The notes under the pieces were generated by a model. It had not been told where the DNA came from. It did not search any database and was given only the letters and a program-made list of their open reading frames with translations. A stretch of DNA of 64,000 nt from Robiginitalea sediminis (GTDB taxonomy: Bacteria > Bacteroidota > Bacteroidia > Flavobacteriales > Flavobacteriaceae): the NCBI RefSeq assembly GCF_002198115.1, contig NZ_NGNR01000001.1, positions 1,041,197 to 1,105,196 of the forward strand, written 5' to 3'. The position numbers were made by a program, and so were the translations under genes. This document shows, piece after piece, positions 1-8,926 of this stretch (its first letter is position 1; every line of letters starts with the position of its first letter).

Positions 1-68
1 GCGGGAAAATCAGTAACCTTTTCATCGGATCTGGTAGTTGTTTTAGTAGACGCGGCAAAAATACAATT

Positions 69-773
69 TTAACTGTGGCAGGCCTGAGCCGCGGTAACCT
101 GCGTCCCCTGGGGAGGTGGTGAGATGTAAGGGATGCCCAGCCCCATGCCCCTGAGGATAAACAACATCCCTATGATCACCACAAACACGGGAATGGCCTT
201 CCTTAAAACAGGCGCCCATTTTCCCTTAAAAAATTTACCCAGGAGTGCTGCTGCACTCATCAGCGGGATGGTGCCCGCCCCAAAGAGCATCATATACAAT
301 GCGCCCTCCGGGGCCGAAGCCAGGGCCAGGGCGCCCACAAGGGCCATATAAACCAACCCACAGGGGAGAAAGCCATTGAGGAAGCCGATACTCAGGAAGG
401 TGTCTGCACTGCCCTCCCGTAATTGCTTACCCAGGGCAGCCTGTAATTTGCCCACCCAGCGGTAGAGGGGGCGGGTAAGCCCCCAGTTCCGGAACCAATG
501 CCCCGGAAGCAGGACCGTCAGGATCATAATGACCCCAACGGCAATGGACAGTTTTTGCTGAAAGCCAAACAGGTAGAGCCCTTTCCCTACGAGCCCGAAA
601 ACCAACCCGATAACCCCGTAGGCCAGGATACGCCCCAGGTGGTACAACCCCAGCTGGGCGTACTTCAGGGCCGGCCGCTCCCGGTGCAGGGGCAGCATAA
701 AGGCAATGGGGCCGCACATGCCGATACAGTGCAGGCTTCCCATAAGGCCGAGGATTAGTGCGGTTGCGAGCAT
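69..773 (-). CDS. SafE/TauE-like (COG2836-type) membrane protein
   Basis: A 234-residue polytopic membrane protein with about six hydrophobic segments. The N-terminus carries HCIGMCGP (His15, Cys16, Cys20) and a later helix carries LPCG (Cys138). This paired-cysteine pattern is typical of the DsbD/CcdA-like 'sulfite exporter TauE/SafE family' proteins that accompany cbb3 oxidase genes. It is the last gene of the cco cluster, on the same strand as ccoH but 154 bp downstream across an octamer-repeat spacer. A role in copper or thiol handling during oxidase assembly is inferred from position and cysteines; the sulfite-exporter name is only a family label. Confidence 0.85.
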   Translation of the reverse strand: MLATALILGLMGSLHCIGMCGPIAFMLPLHRERPALKYAQLGLYHLGRILAYGVIGLVFGLVGKGLYLFGFQQKLSIAVGVIMILTVLLPGHWFRNWGLTRPLYRWVGKLQAALGKQLREGSADTFLSIGFLNGFLPCGLVYMALVGALALASAPEGALYMMLFGAGTIPLMSAAALLGKFFKGKWAPVLRKAIPVFVVIIGMLFILRGMGLGIPYISPPPQGTQVTAAQACHS

Positions 774-780
774 GCTTTAT

Positions 781-836
781 GTGCTAATGTGTTAATGTGC
801 TAATGTGCAAATGTGCTAATGTGTTAATGTGCAAAT
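781..836. repeat. Seven tandem copies of an 8-bp repeat, GTGYWAAT type
   Basis: Seven consecutive octamers occupy this stretch: four GTGCTAAT or GTGCAAAT-like forms alternate with GTGTTAAT. They lie between ccoH and the SafE-like gene. An inverted copy (ATTAGCACATTAGCA, 894-908) follows 57 bp later, so transcripts could form a stem with an AT-rich loop. No coding frame crosses it. Confidence 0.9.
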
Positions 837-927
837 GCTATGATTCCTATTCTTATAAAGGTTAATTTGATTATCCTATCAGTTTACCATCCAATTAGCA
901 CATTAGCAATTTTTCAAATCAGCATAT

Positions 928-1374
928 TCAATAGGTAAACCTGCCCCGGTACAGGTAGGGCTTCCCCTGGTATTCCCATTCCAGACGAATGTCCCAGCGG
1001 CCATCCACCAAGCGGCTTTCGGGTATGAGCAACAAAGTATCGGAAATTGTAATGGAGGTAACAAAATCCAATTGCTTGTTGGATGGCCTATAAAGGGACA
1101 TGGTTCCGGTTATATCTGAGGGGTTCATTCCTTCGGGGAATTGGATGCCAAGGCCGCCATCTACATGCGCAATGCGCACTTCGCCCCCAAAGGCTTTCAG
1201 GTTGGCGGAAGCATCGAGGTCTCCCTGGTATTTCAACTCTTTCCGGTAATATTCGTCGGTAACCATATCGTGGTCTGCCTTCGGGTCGCTGCTGGCGATG
1301 TACACGAAGTACAGGATAAAGCTGATAAAGGCTACAAAGGCGAGTACGATGCCGGTTCCCCAGTTGATTTTCAT
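928..1374 (-). CDS. ccoH: FixH/CcoH family cbb3 oxidase assembly protein
   Basis: A 148-residue protein with one N-terminal membrane anchor (about residues 8-27) and an extracytoplasmic beta-rich domain, the organisation of FixH/CcoH. The family helps assemble or stabilise cbb3 oxidase, often alongside the CcoI copper pump. It begins 5 bp after the ccoG stop codon in a run of minus-strand cco genes, which supports the call more strongly than the divergent sequence does. Confidence 0.88.
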   Translation of the reverse strand: MKINWGTGIVLAFVAFISFILYFVYIASSDPKADHDMVTDEYYRKELKYQGDLDASANLKAFGGEVRIAHVDGGLGIQFPEGMNPSDITGTMSLYRPSNKQLDFVTSITISDTLLLIPESRLVDGRWDIRLEWEYQGKPYLYRGRFTY

Positions 1375-1379
1375 ATTTA

Positions 1380-2798
1380 CTATTTATAAGCCCTTGGTGC
1401 CAGGAACCGGGTCTTGGCTGTCTCGATGAGCCGGTCCCCGCTGTACACCCCTATTTCCAGCTGGTCTTTGTCCCCGCTGAGGGCCGCGTTATTGATTTCT
1501 ATAAACAGGGTGCCCTCGCTCAGGTCCTGGGCGGGCACCTCAAACCCATCGCCCTTCACCATCCTGAGGGTTCCCTTGTGGGAAAGCAGCTCAAAGCGGA
1601 TATCGGGGATGGGATCGCTGGTTTTGTTTACCAGTTTGTAGGTATATACATTGCTGATGATGTTGTCTGCCTTCCGCTCATAGAGCTGCCCCGGCAGGCG
1701 GAGGATGGTCGCTTCCAGGTCGTTGCGCAAAAAGAGCATGCCAATCAGGGTGCCGGTCAGGATAAACAGCACGGCCGCGTACCCCTTCATCCGGGGGGTA
1801 AAGCGAAATTTTTCTTTTTTGACAATCTCGTCCTCGCTGGCATAGCGGATAAGGCCTTTGGGCAGGCCAACCCGTTCCATGATGGTGTCGCATTCGTCTA
1901 TACAAGCCGTACAGTTCACACACTCCAGCTGGGTGCCATTGCGGATATCGATCCCGGTAGGACATACGTGCACGCATTGCTTACAATCGATACAATCTCC
2001 GTATCCCTGGGCCTGGCGGTCTTCGCCTTTCCGGAATTTCTTCCGGCCGTTTTTGCCTTCGCCCCGTTTGTGGTCGTAGGCGACCACCACGGTTTTATTG
2101 TCGAGCAGGACGCCCTGCATCCGGCCGTAGGGGCAGGCGATGATACAAACCTGTTCGCGGAACCAGGCAAAGACAAAATAGAAGACTCCCGTAAAAATGA
2201 GGAGCGCTACCAGGGTTCCGGTATGGGCAGCCGGCCCCTCGGTAATGTAGCGGATAAGGGTATCGCTGCTAATCAGGTAAGCCAGGAAAATGTTGGCAAT
2301 AAGGAAGGAGATCGCAAAGAAGACCACCAGCTTCAGGCCGCGCTTGCGGATTTTCTCCGCATTCCAGGGCTGTTTGGCCAGTCGCATCTGGGCCCCGCGG
2401 TCCCCTTCGATCCAGTACTCGATCCTACGGAAGACCATCTCCATAAAAATCGTCTGGGGGCACATCCACCCGCAGAAGATCCGCCCGAAGGCCACTGTAA
2501 ACAGGGCCACAAAAATCACCCCGATGATCATGGAGATCACAAACAGGTGGAAATCCTGGGGCCAGAACGGAAACCCGAAGATGTTAAAACGCCGCTCCAG
2601 GACGTTGAACATCAGGAACTGGTTTCCGCCTACTTTAATAAACGGGGAGGCAAACAGGAAGGCGAGCAGGAAATAGCTCACCCATTTCCGGTAGGTGTAA
2701 AACCGTCCGCTGGGTTTTTTAGGAAAGACCCAGGCGCGTTTGCCTTCTTCATTGATCGTCGCGATCGAATCTCTGAATCGATCTTTGTCTTCAGCCAT
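1380..2798 (-). CDS. ccoG: Cytochrome c oxidase accessory protein CcoG (4Fe-4S)
   Basis: A 472-residue membrane ferredoxin-type protein. Several N-terminal transmembrane helices include CGWMCPQ (about 109-113) and a CxxxCPYGRMQG segment (about 218-226). Two classical 4Fe-4S motifs follow at Cys269/272/275/279 and Cys293/296/299/303, then a membrane helix and an Ig-like C-terminal domain. This matches CcoG/RdxA/FixG, which reduces or handles copper during cbb3 oxidase maturation. It lies between ccoP and ccoH in the same operon. Confidence 0.95.
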   Translation of the reverse strand: MAEDKDRFRDSIATINEEGKRAWVFPKKPSGRFYTYRKWVSYFLLAFLFASPFIKVGGNQFLMFNVLERRFNIFGFPFWPQDFHLFVISMIIGVIFVALFTVAFGRIFCGWMCPQTIFMEMVFRRIEYWIEGDRGAQMRLAKQPWNAEKIRKRGLKLVVFFAISFLIANIFLAYLISSDTLIRYITEGPAAHTGTLVALLIFTGVFYFVFAWFREQVCIIACPYGRMQGVLLDNKTVVVAYDHKRGEGKNGRKKFRKGEDRQAQGYGDCIDCKQCVHVCPTGIDIRNGTQLECVNCTACIDECDTIMERVGLPKGLIRYASEDEIVKKEKFRFTPRMKGYAAVLFILTGTLIGMLFLRNDLEATILRLPGQLYERKADNIISNVYTYKLVNKTSDPIPDIRFELLSHKGTLRMVKGDGFEVPAQDLSEGTLFIEINNAALSGDKDQLEIGVYSGDRLIETAKTRFLAPRAYK

Positions 2799-2848
2799 AA
2801 TTTCGGTTGCTTCAGGGGTTCCCGGAACCTGCCCGGCCTGTCAGGAGC

Positions 2849-3823
2849 TTACTGCTCGGCTCCTTCCCCGACAGGGGCAACAGCATCGGCTTCCGATGGC
2901 GCTTCTGCTGCGGTGGAATCCACTTCCATCTCGCCCATAGCAGGGGCATCAGGGTCCTCATAGAGGTCCCCTTCCGCAGCCTTGGCGTCCGGCGGGTTGG
3001 TTCCGTGTAAACTAACTACATAACTGGCGACCTGGGCAATTTCTCCCGGCTTGAGGGTGGTCTTCCATGCGACCATCCCCTTGCCGTCCCGGCCACCTTC
3101 CGAAATGGTGTTGAAGATGTTTTTAATGCCTCCCCCGAGGATCCAGTAGTCGTCTGTGAGGTTGGGGCCAATGCTCCCACCCCCGTCAGCTTTATGGCAA
3201 ACGGCACAGTTACCGGTAAAAATGGCTTCCCCTGCACTCAGGTCTGAGGCTTCGGTAAGCAATTCCACCGAACTGGCATCTACCAGGTCCTTGGCGGTTT
3301 TCTTGTATTCCTCCACGGCCAGCCGGGCCTCGGCCATTTCCTGCTCGAATTCCTCCTTCTGGGTGTAATCGCCCATAATGTGGAAACGGACCAGGTAAAT
3401 GGCACCGAAGATGATGGTGGCGTAGAAGAGGTAAATCCACCACGGCGGGAGCCGGTTGTCTAGCTCCTTGATGCCGTCGTAGTTGTGGTCGAGGACAATC
3501 TCGCCCTCCTGTTCAATCGGTTTACTTGCGGTAAGCTTATCGTAGATGCGCTTGCCCCAGGCCCACTGACGCGGCTTGCTCTGGGCCGCGAGGTAGCGCT
3601 CCTTGGCCTCCTCCGAGAGGGTCTGGAACATGATGTTCTCGATGGACTTCAGAATGAGTTCTATAGCGATCAGCAACAGGAGCACCATCAGCAGGAAGAA
3701 CTGCGTGATGGGATAGGTGATAAATGCGGGTTTTTCTCCCGAGTCGATAAAGTATTCCATCAACGCGAATACGAGGAAGAATAGCACGGTAACCCGGATC
3801 CATGACGGTACTGAATTTCTCAT
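2849..3823 (-). CDS. ccoP: cbb3 oxidase subunit III, single-haem CcoP
   Basis: A 324-residue membrane-anchored cytochrome c. It has hydrophobic segments near 9-25, 37-60 and 128-146, a charged linker, then one haem c site CAVCH (Cys206 to His210) with a candidate axial Met in KGMVAW. It ends in a proline- and acid-rich tail. Proteobacterial CcoP has two CxxCH motifs; only one is present here. The start overlaps the ccoQ stop by 4 bp (ATGA), indicating translational coupling. It passes electrons to the CcoO/CcoN part of the oxidase. Confidence 0.93.
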   Translation of the reverse strand: MRNSVPSWIRVTVLFFLVFALMEYFIDSGEKPAFITYPITQFFLLMVLLLLIAIELILKSIENIMFQTLSEEAKERYLAAQSKPRQWAWGKRIYDKLTASKPIEQEGEIVLDHNYDGIKELDNRLPPWWIYLFYATIIFGAIYLVRFHIMGDYTQKEEFEQEMAEARLAVEEYKKTAKDLVDASSVELLTEASDLSAGEAIFTGNCAVCHKADGGGSIGPNLTDDYWILGGGIKNIFNTISEGGRDGKGMVAWKTTLKPGEIAQVASYVVSLHGTNPPDAKAAEGDLYEDPDAPAMGEMEVDSTAAEAPSEADAVAPVGEGAEQ

Positions 3824-4011
3824 TGGTCTGAAGCTTTAGTTGGTTGATCGTCTAAGGGCAGTTCGCTCATTTTCTTAACGTGCTGCTTGGAGGTAGTGGC
3901 CACCCACCAGAACAACACCACGAAGAAGACGAAGAATATAATCAGGGAGATCATGGGGTAGGTCGCTACCCCGTCGATGGTCTCCATATGTTCTTTGACA
4001 AACTTTAGCAT
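3820..4011 (-). CDS. ccoQ: CcoQ/FixQ-like small cbb3 oxidase subunit
   Basis: A 63-residue single-span protein: a short N-terminal stretch, one hydrophobic helix (about 19-42, rich in Ile/Phe/Val and ending WW), then a polar tail. It sits 3 bp after ccoNO and overlaps ccoP by 4 bp. CcoQ sequences are poorly conserved, so the name rests on size, topology and position. Confidence 0.85.
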   Translation of the reverse strand: MLKFVKEHMETIDGVATYPMISLIIFFVFFVVLFWWVATTSKQHVKKMSELPLDDQPTKASDQ

Positions 4012-4014
4012 GGC

Positions 4015-6216
4015 TTAGCGTTTTTCGGATGCGATCTCCGTGTTCTGTTCTACTTTGATGTCGGTACCCAGGCGTTGCAGGTAGGCGATCATCGCTACGA
4101 TTTCCCGGTTACGCATCTCGATAAACTCCTCACCGTTGTCCCGGGCATATTGCTTCTGCTCTTCATAGCTGCGGGCAAATTCCGGGTCGGTATAGAGGTT
4201 TTGCTCAATTTGTGCGGCCTGGGCATCCATGGACTCAAAAGCCCCGGCAATATCCTCATCCGTATAGGGCACCCCAAGTGTGACCATGGCCCGCATTTTA
4301 TCCTGTACCGCGCTGCGGTCGTGCTCGTTGCGCACCAGCCACTGGTAGGCCGGCATGATGGAGCCGGAGGAGGTACTCTGCGGGTCGTACATGTGGTTCA
4401 GGTGCCAGCTGTCTGAATACTTGCCTCCCACGCGCAGCAGGTCGGGCCCGGTGCGCTTGCTTCCCCAAAGGAAGGGGTGGTCGTATACAAATTCCCCGGC
4501 TTTGGCGTATTCCCCGTAGCGTTCCACCTCACTGCGGAACGGTCTGATCATCTGGGAGTGGCAGCCCACGCAGCCCTCGCGGATATACAGGTCACGTCCC
4601 TCCAGTTCCAGGGGCGTATAGGGCTTCACGCTGGTAATGGTCGGGATATTGGACTCCACCAGCAGGGTGGGGATGATCTGGACGATCCCCCCAATGAGGA
4701 TGGCAATAGTGGTTAACACTGCAAAGCGCACGGGCAGGCGCTCCAGCCAGGTATGGTATTTTTCCCCGGCCTGGCGGCGGGAATTCACCCGCGCCAGGGC
4801 TGGGGCCTCGGCCAGTTCGTCTTCCACCCCACTACCGGAGCGAACTGTGGCAATAATGTTGTAGAGCATCACGAACATCCCGATCAGGTACATAGTACCA
4901 CCAATGGCACGCATCCAGTACATCGGGAGGATTTCGTTGACAGTTTCCAGGAAGTTACCGTACACCAGGGTGCCATCCGGGTTGAAATCTTTCCACATAA
5001 GGGCCTGGGTAAATCCGGACACGTACATGGGCAGGGCGTAGAGCACGATACCCAGGGTGCCGATCCAGAAGTGGAAATTGGCCAGGGGAACAGAGTGCAG
5101 GCGGGTCTTGAACATTTTGGGGATGAGCCAGTATACCATCCCGAAAGTCAGGAACCCATTCCAGGCCAGTGCCCCAACGTGTACGTGGGCAATAATCCAG
5201 TCGCTGAAGTGCGCAATGGCGTTCACGTTCTTCAGGGAAAGCATGGGCCCTTCGAAAGTGGCCATACCGTAACCGGTAATGGCGACTACCATAAACTTCA
5301 GGACGGGGTTGGTCCGAACCTTATCCCAGGCACCCCTGAGGGTAAGCAATCCGTTGATCATACCTCCCCAGGAAGGGGCGATCAGCATGACGGAGAAAAC
5401 AACACCCAGGTTCTGTGCCCAGTCCGGAAGGGCGGAATACAGCAAGTGGTGCGGCCCGGCCCAGATATAGATAAAGATCAAAGACCAGAAGTGGACAATG
5501 GAAAGGCGGTAGGAGTAAACCGGCCGGTTAGCCGCCTTGGGTACAAAGTAATACATGAGCCCCAGAAAGGGAGTGGTCAGGAAGAAGGCCACCGCATTGT
5601 GGCCATACCACCATTGCACCAGGGCATCCTGTACCCCTGCGTAAACCGAATAGCTCTTCAGGGCGCTGACCGGCAATTCCAGGCTGTTAAAAATATGGAG
5701 GACCGCCACGGTAATAATGGTGGCCAGGTAGAACCAGATGGCCACGTAGAAGTGGCGTTGGCGCCGCTTCAGCAGGGTCCCTATGAAGTTCCAGGCGAAA
5801 ACCACCCATACCACGGCTATTGCGATGTCTATGGGCCACTCCAGTTCTGCATATTCCTTGGAGGTGGTGTACCCCAGGGGAAGGGTCAGGGCAGCCGATA
5901 CAATAATGAGCTGCCAGCCCCAGAAGTTGATGTTGCTCAACACGTCGTTGAACATACGGGCCTTAAGCAGGCGCTGGGTGGAATAGTACACCCCGGCAAA
6001 CATGGCGTTGCCCACGAATGCAAAAATCACCGCGTTGGTGTGCAGCGGTCGGAGGCGGCCAAAACTCAACCACGAAATCCCGTCGGTTAGGTTCGGGAAC
6101 AGGAACATAAAGGCGAGAAGCAAACCTACCAGCATACCCACCACGCCCCAGAGTAGGGTGGCGTACAGGAACTTCTGCACAATTTTGTTGTCGTAATGAA
6201 ACTGTTGGACTTCCAT
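4015..6216 (-). CDS. ccoNO: cbb3 cytochrome oxidase subunits I and II fused (CcoNO)
   Basis: A 733-residue fusion. Residues 1 to about 460 are the twelve-helix haem-copper subunit CcoN with the expected histidines: RPLHT (His59), YGHNAV (His206), GPHHLL (His255/256) and HVHVG (His345/347). After a linker, a new membrane anchor (about 497-520) leads to a CcoO-type cytochrome c domain with CVGCH (Cys549 to His553) and the downstream SQMIRPFRSE signature. It reduces O2 to water with high affinity and pumps protons. The N-O fusion is the usual form in Bacteroidota; the reading frame is intact. Confidence 0.97.
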   Translation of the reverse strand: MEVQQFHYDNKIVQKFLYATLLWGVVGMLVGLLLAFMFLFPNLTDGISWLSFGRLRPLHTNAVIFAFVGNAMFAGVYYSTQRLLKARMFNDVLSNINFWGWQLIIVSAALTLPLGYTTSKEYAELEWPIDIAIAVVWVVFAWNFIGTLLKRRQRHFYVAIWFYLATIITVAVLHIFNSLELPVSALKSYSVYAGVQDALVQWWYGHNAVAFFLTTPFLGLMYYFVPKAANRPVYSYRLSIVHFWSLIFIYIWAGPHHLLYSALPDWAQNLGVVFSVMLIAPSWGGMINGLLTLRGAWDKVRTNPVLKFMVVAITGYGMATFEGPMLSLKNVNAIAHFSDWIIAHVHVGALAWNGFLTFGMVYWLIPKMFKTRLHSVPLANFHFWIGTLGIVLYALPMYVSGFTQALMWKDFNPDGTLVYGNFLETVNEILPMYWMRAIGGTMYLIGMFVMLYNIIATVRSGSGVEDELAEAPALARVNSRRQAGEKYHTWLERLPVRFAVLTTIAILIGGIVQIIPTLLVESNIPTITSVKPYTPLELEGRDLYIREGCVGCHSQMIRPFRSEVERYGEYAKAGEFVYDHPFLWGSKRTGPDLLRVGGKYSDSWHLNHMYDPQSTSSGSIMPAYQWLVRNEHDRSAVQDKMRAMVTLGVPYTDEDIAGAFESMDAQAAQIEQNLYTDPEFARSYEEQKQYARDNGEEFIEMRNREIVAMIAYLQRLGTDIKVEQNTEIASEKR

Positions 6217-6226
6217 AAAAGCGAAT

Positions 6227-6421
6227 TTAGTTGGATTGTTCTGAGGGTTCGGCAGACGGGACTTCCCCTTTGTCCTTCACCACTTCGTCTTCGAATAACA
6301 TGCGTACCGAAGGGGTATACGCGTCGTCGAACTGGCCATTGCGCACCGAGAAGACAAAGGCGGCAAAGAAAACCAGGGCTACCAATAGGCTGATAGCCAA
6401 CAACATATAAATTACGCTCAT
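6227..6421 (-). CDS. ccoS: cbb3 oxidase assembly protein CcoS
   Basis: A 64-residue protein: one N-terminal transmembrane helix (about 4-26), then SVRNGQFDD, the conserved juxtamembrane motif of CcoS, and an acidic tail. CcoS is needed for cofactor insertion into cbb3 oxidase. It is the first gene after a promoter with an FNR-like box and is followed 10 bp later by ccoNO, so it probably leads the ccoS-NO-Q-P-G-H transcript. Confidence 0.9.
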   Translation of the reverse strand: MSVIYMLLAISLLVALVFFAAFVFSVRNGQFDDAYTPSVRMLFEDEVVKDKGEVPSAEPSEQSN

Positions 6422-6441
6422 ACCCTTACGAAATTTAGGTG

Positions 6442-6484
6442 TAAAACTATACGGAAGCCTTCCGTCAAAATATGATATATATCA
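6442..6484 (-). promoter_or_regulatory. ccoS promoter with FNR-like box
   Basis: On the minus strand TGATATATATCA (6484-6473) is a perfect palindrome matching the inner core of the FNR site TTGAT-N4-ATCAA. It is followed by TTTTG (6470-6466) and TAGTTTTA (6449-6442), close to the Bacteroidota -33/-7 elements. The box centre is 29.5 nt from the -7 element. A second perfect 7-1-7 palindrome (6451-6465) lies between the -33 and -7 elements and could be another operator. Confidence 0.65.
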
Positions 6485-6506
6485 GTCTTTCTGTGATTCA
6501 TTTCTA

Positions 6507-8879
6507 TTACTCCAGTTTACGGCTAACCCAATTGCTGGCGGCGGTTGTAAAGGCCACGATGCTAATGGAGCTCAGCGGCATCAGGATGGCGGCTATAACG
6601 GGTTCCAACTGGCCGGTTACGGCAAAATACAGCCCTGCCAGGTTGTAGAGCAGGGACAGCGCAAAACTCACGCGGATAACCTGCATCCCTTTGCGCGAAA
6701 CCTGCAGAAAACGGTCCAGCTGCGGGAACTGCCGGTGGTCCAGGATGGCGTCGCAGGCCGGGGTGAACAAATGGGCATCTTCGGAGATTGCAATCCCTAC
6801 ATGGCTCTGGGCCAGCGCCCCGGCATCGTTCAGCCCGTCGCCAACCATGGCCACCTGCTTTCCTTCCTGTTGCAATTCCCTGACAAAATGCAGTTTTTCC
6901 CGGGGGGATTGGTTGAAGTACATGGGGGTCAGCGGTGGCAAAAGGCTTTCGAGCGCCTCCTGCTCTGCGTTGTTGTCTCCGGAAAGGACTGCCAGGCTGT
7001 AGCGTTCCCTAAGCCTTTCGAACAAGGGGCCGGCGCCGTCGCGGTATTTGTTGCGGATCACGAAGCACCCTTTGTAGTCGTCATTCGCGCTGACATGTAC
7101 TTCCGTACCTTCGCCTTCCGAGTTGCTGCCCCCTTTTACAAACCGGCGTGAGCCTACCCGGAGGGATTGCCCCATGGCGCTGCCTTCCAGCCCCATCCCC
7201 AGGTGTTCTTCGAAATGGTCCAGGGGGACGATGCGGAAGGGTTCCAGTTCCCGGTACAAGGCCTGGCTCAGGGGGTGGCCCGAGGCGCGCAGCAGGTTTT
7301 TGAGGGCCCCGGCTTCCTCCTCGCTTAATTCTATCCCGTTATAGGTAATGCTGTTTTGCTGGGCGGTACTGATGGTACCGGTCTTGTCGAAGATCAGGGT
7401 GTCTGCCTGGGCCATCCGCTCCAGGGCGTCTGTATCCTTGACATAAAACCCCTTGCGGCCGAAAATGCGCAGGAGGTTCCCCAGGGTAAAGGGCGCGGCC
7501 AGGGCAATGGCACAGGGGCAGGCGATGATCAGGACCGCGGTAAGAACATCCAGGGAGCGGGAAGGGTCTATCCAAAGCCAGGTGGCGGCGGCCACGGCGG
7601 CAATGGTGATCACGGCCAGGGTAAAGCGCTTGCCAATACGGTCTGTCAGGTTGCGGAAGGCTGAGCGGTGCCCTTTTGAAAAGGCGCTGTCGCTCCAGAG
7701 TTCGGTCAGGTAACTCTGAGAAACGGGTTTGAGTACCTCCACCTCAATAGGCCCCCCGAGTTGTTTGCCGCCGGCATAGATTTTCTCGCCGGAGGCCTTG
7801 ACCACCGGGCGTGCCTCCCCGGTAACGAAGCTGTAGTCGATCTCTGCACTCCCGCGGATCAGGATGGCATCGGCCGGGATGAGGGATTGGCTGCGGATCA
7901 GCAGGCGGTCTCCGGTCTCCACCTCGTAAACGGGAACGTTCTCTTCCCTTCCGGAGATCAGCCGGGTGACGGCTATGGGAAAATAGGAGCGGTAATCCCG
8001 CTCGAAGGACAGATAGGAATAGGTGCGCTGCTGGAAATATTTGCCGAGGAGCAAAAAGAACACCAGCCCTGTGAGGCTGTCAAAAAAGCCACTTCCCCAG
8101 TCGAAGGCGATTTCCACCGTACTGCGGATAAAGAGCACGGCAATACCCAGGGCAATGGGCACATCGATGTTCAGTATCCGGCTGCGCAGCCCTTTATAGG
8201 CGGCCTTCATGTAGCCTGAGGCAGAGTAGATAACCACGGGGAGGGAGAGGGCAAACATGAGCCACCTGAAAAACCCCTTGTACTGCTCAATCCAGTATTC
8301 CCCGGTTTCGAAATATTCCGGGAAGGACAGGAACATGATATTGCCAAAGGCAAAGCCCGCAATGCCGAGTTGGTAGATGAGTCGGCGGTCCTTTTTCTGG
8401 TCTCTTCCGCTGTAGTGTTCCAGGGTGATGGAGGGCTCGTACCCGATGGCGGCCAGGAGCTGCACCAAATGCTTTAACCCGATCTTCTCCGGGTTAAAAT
8501 GTACCCGTGCTTCTTTCCTGGGGAAATCGACCTGGCTGGAGAGTACCCCGGGGTTAAGCTTGTGCAGGTTTTCCAGGATCCAGATGCAGGAGCTGCAGTG
8601 GATGTGCGGGATATTCAGGGTGATTACCTGGTGGCTGGTGTCCTGAAAATCGAGCAGGCGGCCGGCGATGTCCGGGTCGTCCAGGAAATCGAATTTCCCT
8701 TCGATGGCCCGGGGGGAACTCCCTGCCGCACCCTCCAGCTCGTAGTAATAATCCAGTTGGTGGTCGTGCAGGATTTGGTAGACCGTTTTGCAGCCGGCAC
8801 AGCAAAAATCCTTTTCATCGTACTGCACGGCCTGATTGCCACAGGGGTCGCCGCAGTGAAAGCAAGAGCTTCCTTCCAT
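6507..8879 (-). CDS. ccoI: Copper-translocating P-type ATPase CcoI/FixI
   Basis: A 790-residue P1B ATPase. It has an N-terminal cysteine cluster (CFHCGDPC and CCAGC), a heavy-metal domain with HCSSC, the transmembrane CPC motif in IIACPCAIAL, the phosphorylation motif DKTGT and the hinge MVGDGLNDA. The doubled N-terminal metal-binding region is characteristic of CcoI/FixI, which supplies copper for cbb3 oxidase. It is divergent from the fnr-like gene. A strong AGGAGG lies 14 nt before its ATG, which is unusual among genes here. Confidence 0.95.
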   Translation of the reverse strand: MEGSSCFHCGDPCGNQAVQYDEKDFCCAGCKTVYQILHDHQLDYYYELEGAAGSSPRAIEGKFDFLDDPDIAGRLLDFQDTSHQVITLNIPHIHCSSCIWILENLHKLNPGVLSSQVDFPRKEARVHFNPEKIGLKHLVQLLAAIGYEPSITLEHYSGRDQKKDRRLIYQLGIAGFAFGNIMFLSFPEYFETGEYWIEQYKGFFRWLMFALSLPVVIYSASGYMKAAYKGLRSRILNIDVPIALGIAVLFIRSTVEIAFDWGSGFFDSLTGLVFFLLLGKYFQQRTYSYLSFERDYRSYFPIAVTRLISGREENVPVYEVETGDRLLIRSQSLIPADAILIRGSAEIDYSFVTGEARPVVKASGEKIYAGGKQLGGPIEVEVLKPVSQSYLTELWSDSAFSKGHRSAFRNLTDRIGKRFTLAVITIAAVAAATWLWIDPSRSLDVLTAVLIIACPCAIALAAPFTLGNLLRIFGRKGFYVKDTDALERMAQADTLIFDKTGTISTAQQNSITYNGIELSEEEAGALKNLLRASGHPLSQALYRELEPFRIVPLDHFEEHLGMGLEGSAMGQSLRVGSRRFVKGGSNSEGEGTEVHVSANDDYKGCFVIRNKYRDGAGPLFERLRERYSLAVLSGDNNAEQEALESLLPPLTPMYFNQSPREKLHFVRELQQEGKQVAMVGDGLNDAGALAQSHVGIAISEDAHLFTPACDAILDHRQFPQLDRFLQVSRKGMQVIRVSFALSLLYNLAGLYFAVTGQLEPVIAAILMPLSSISIVAFTTAASNWVSRKLE

Positions 8880-8926
8880 TCTGGTTAGTTGTTACCTCCT
8901 AAGTTAAGGGTTTGTCAATACCCCTG

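Noticed and set aside
1578..2963. Long plus-strand open frame (461 codons) opposite ccoG
   Set aside because: It lies antisense to a well-identified gene, has no family signature and reflects GC-rich codon structure.
4753..6090. 445-codon plus-strand frame opposite ccoNO
   Set aside because: Antisense shadow of a clear oxidase gene with low-complexity Gly/Pro/His content.
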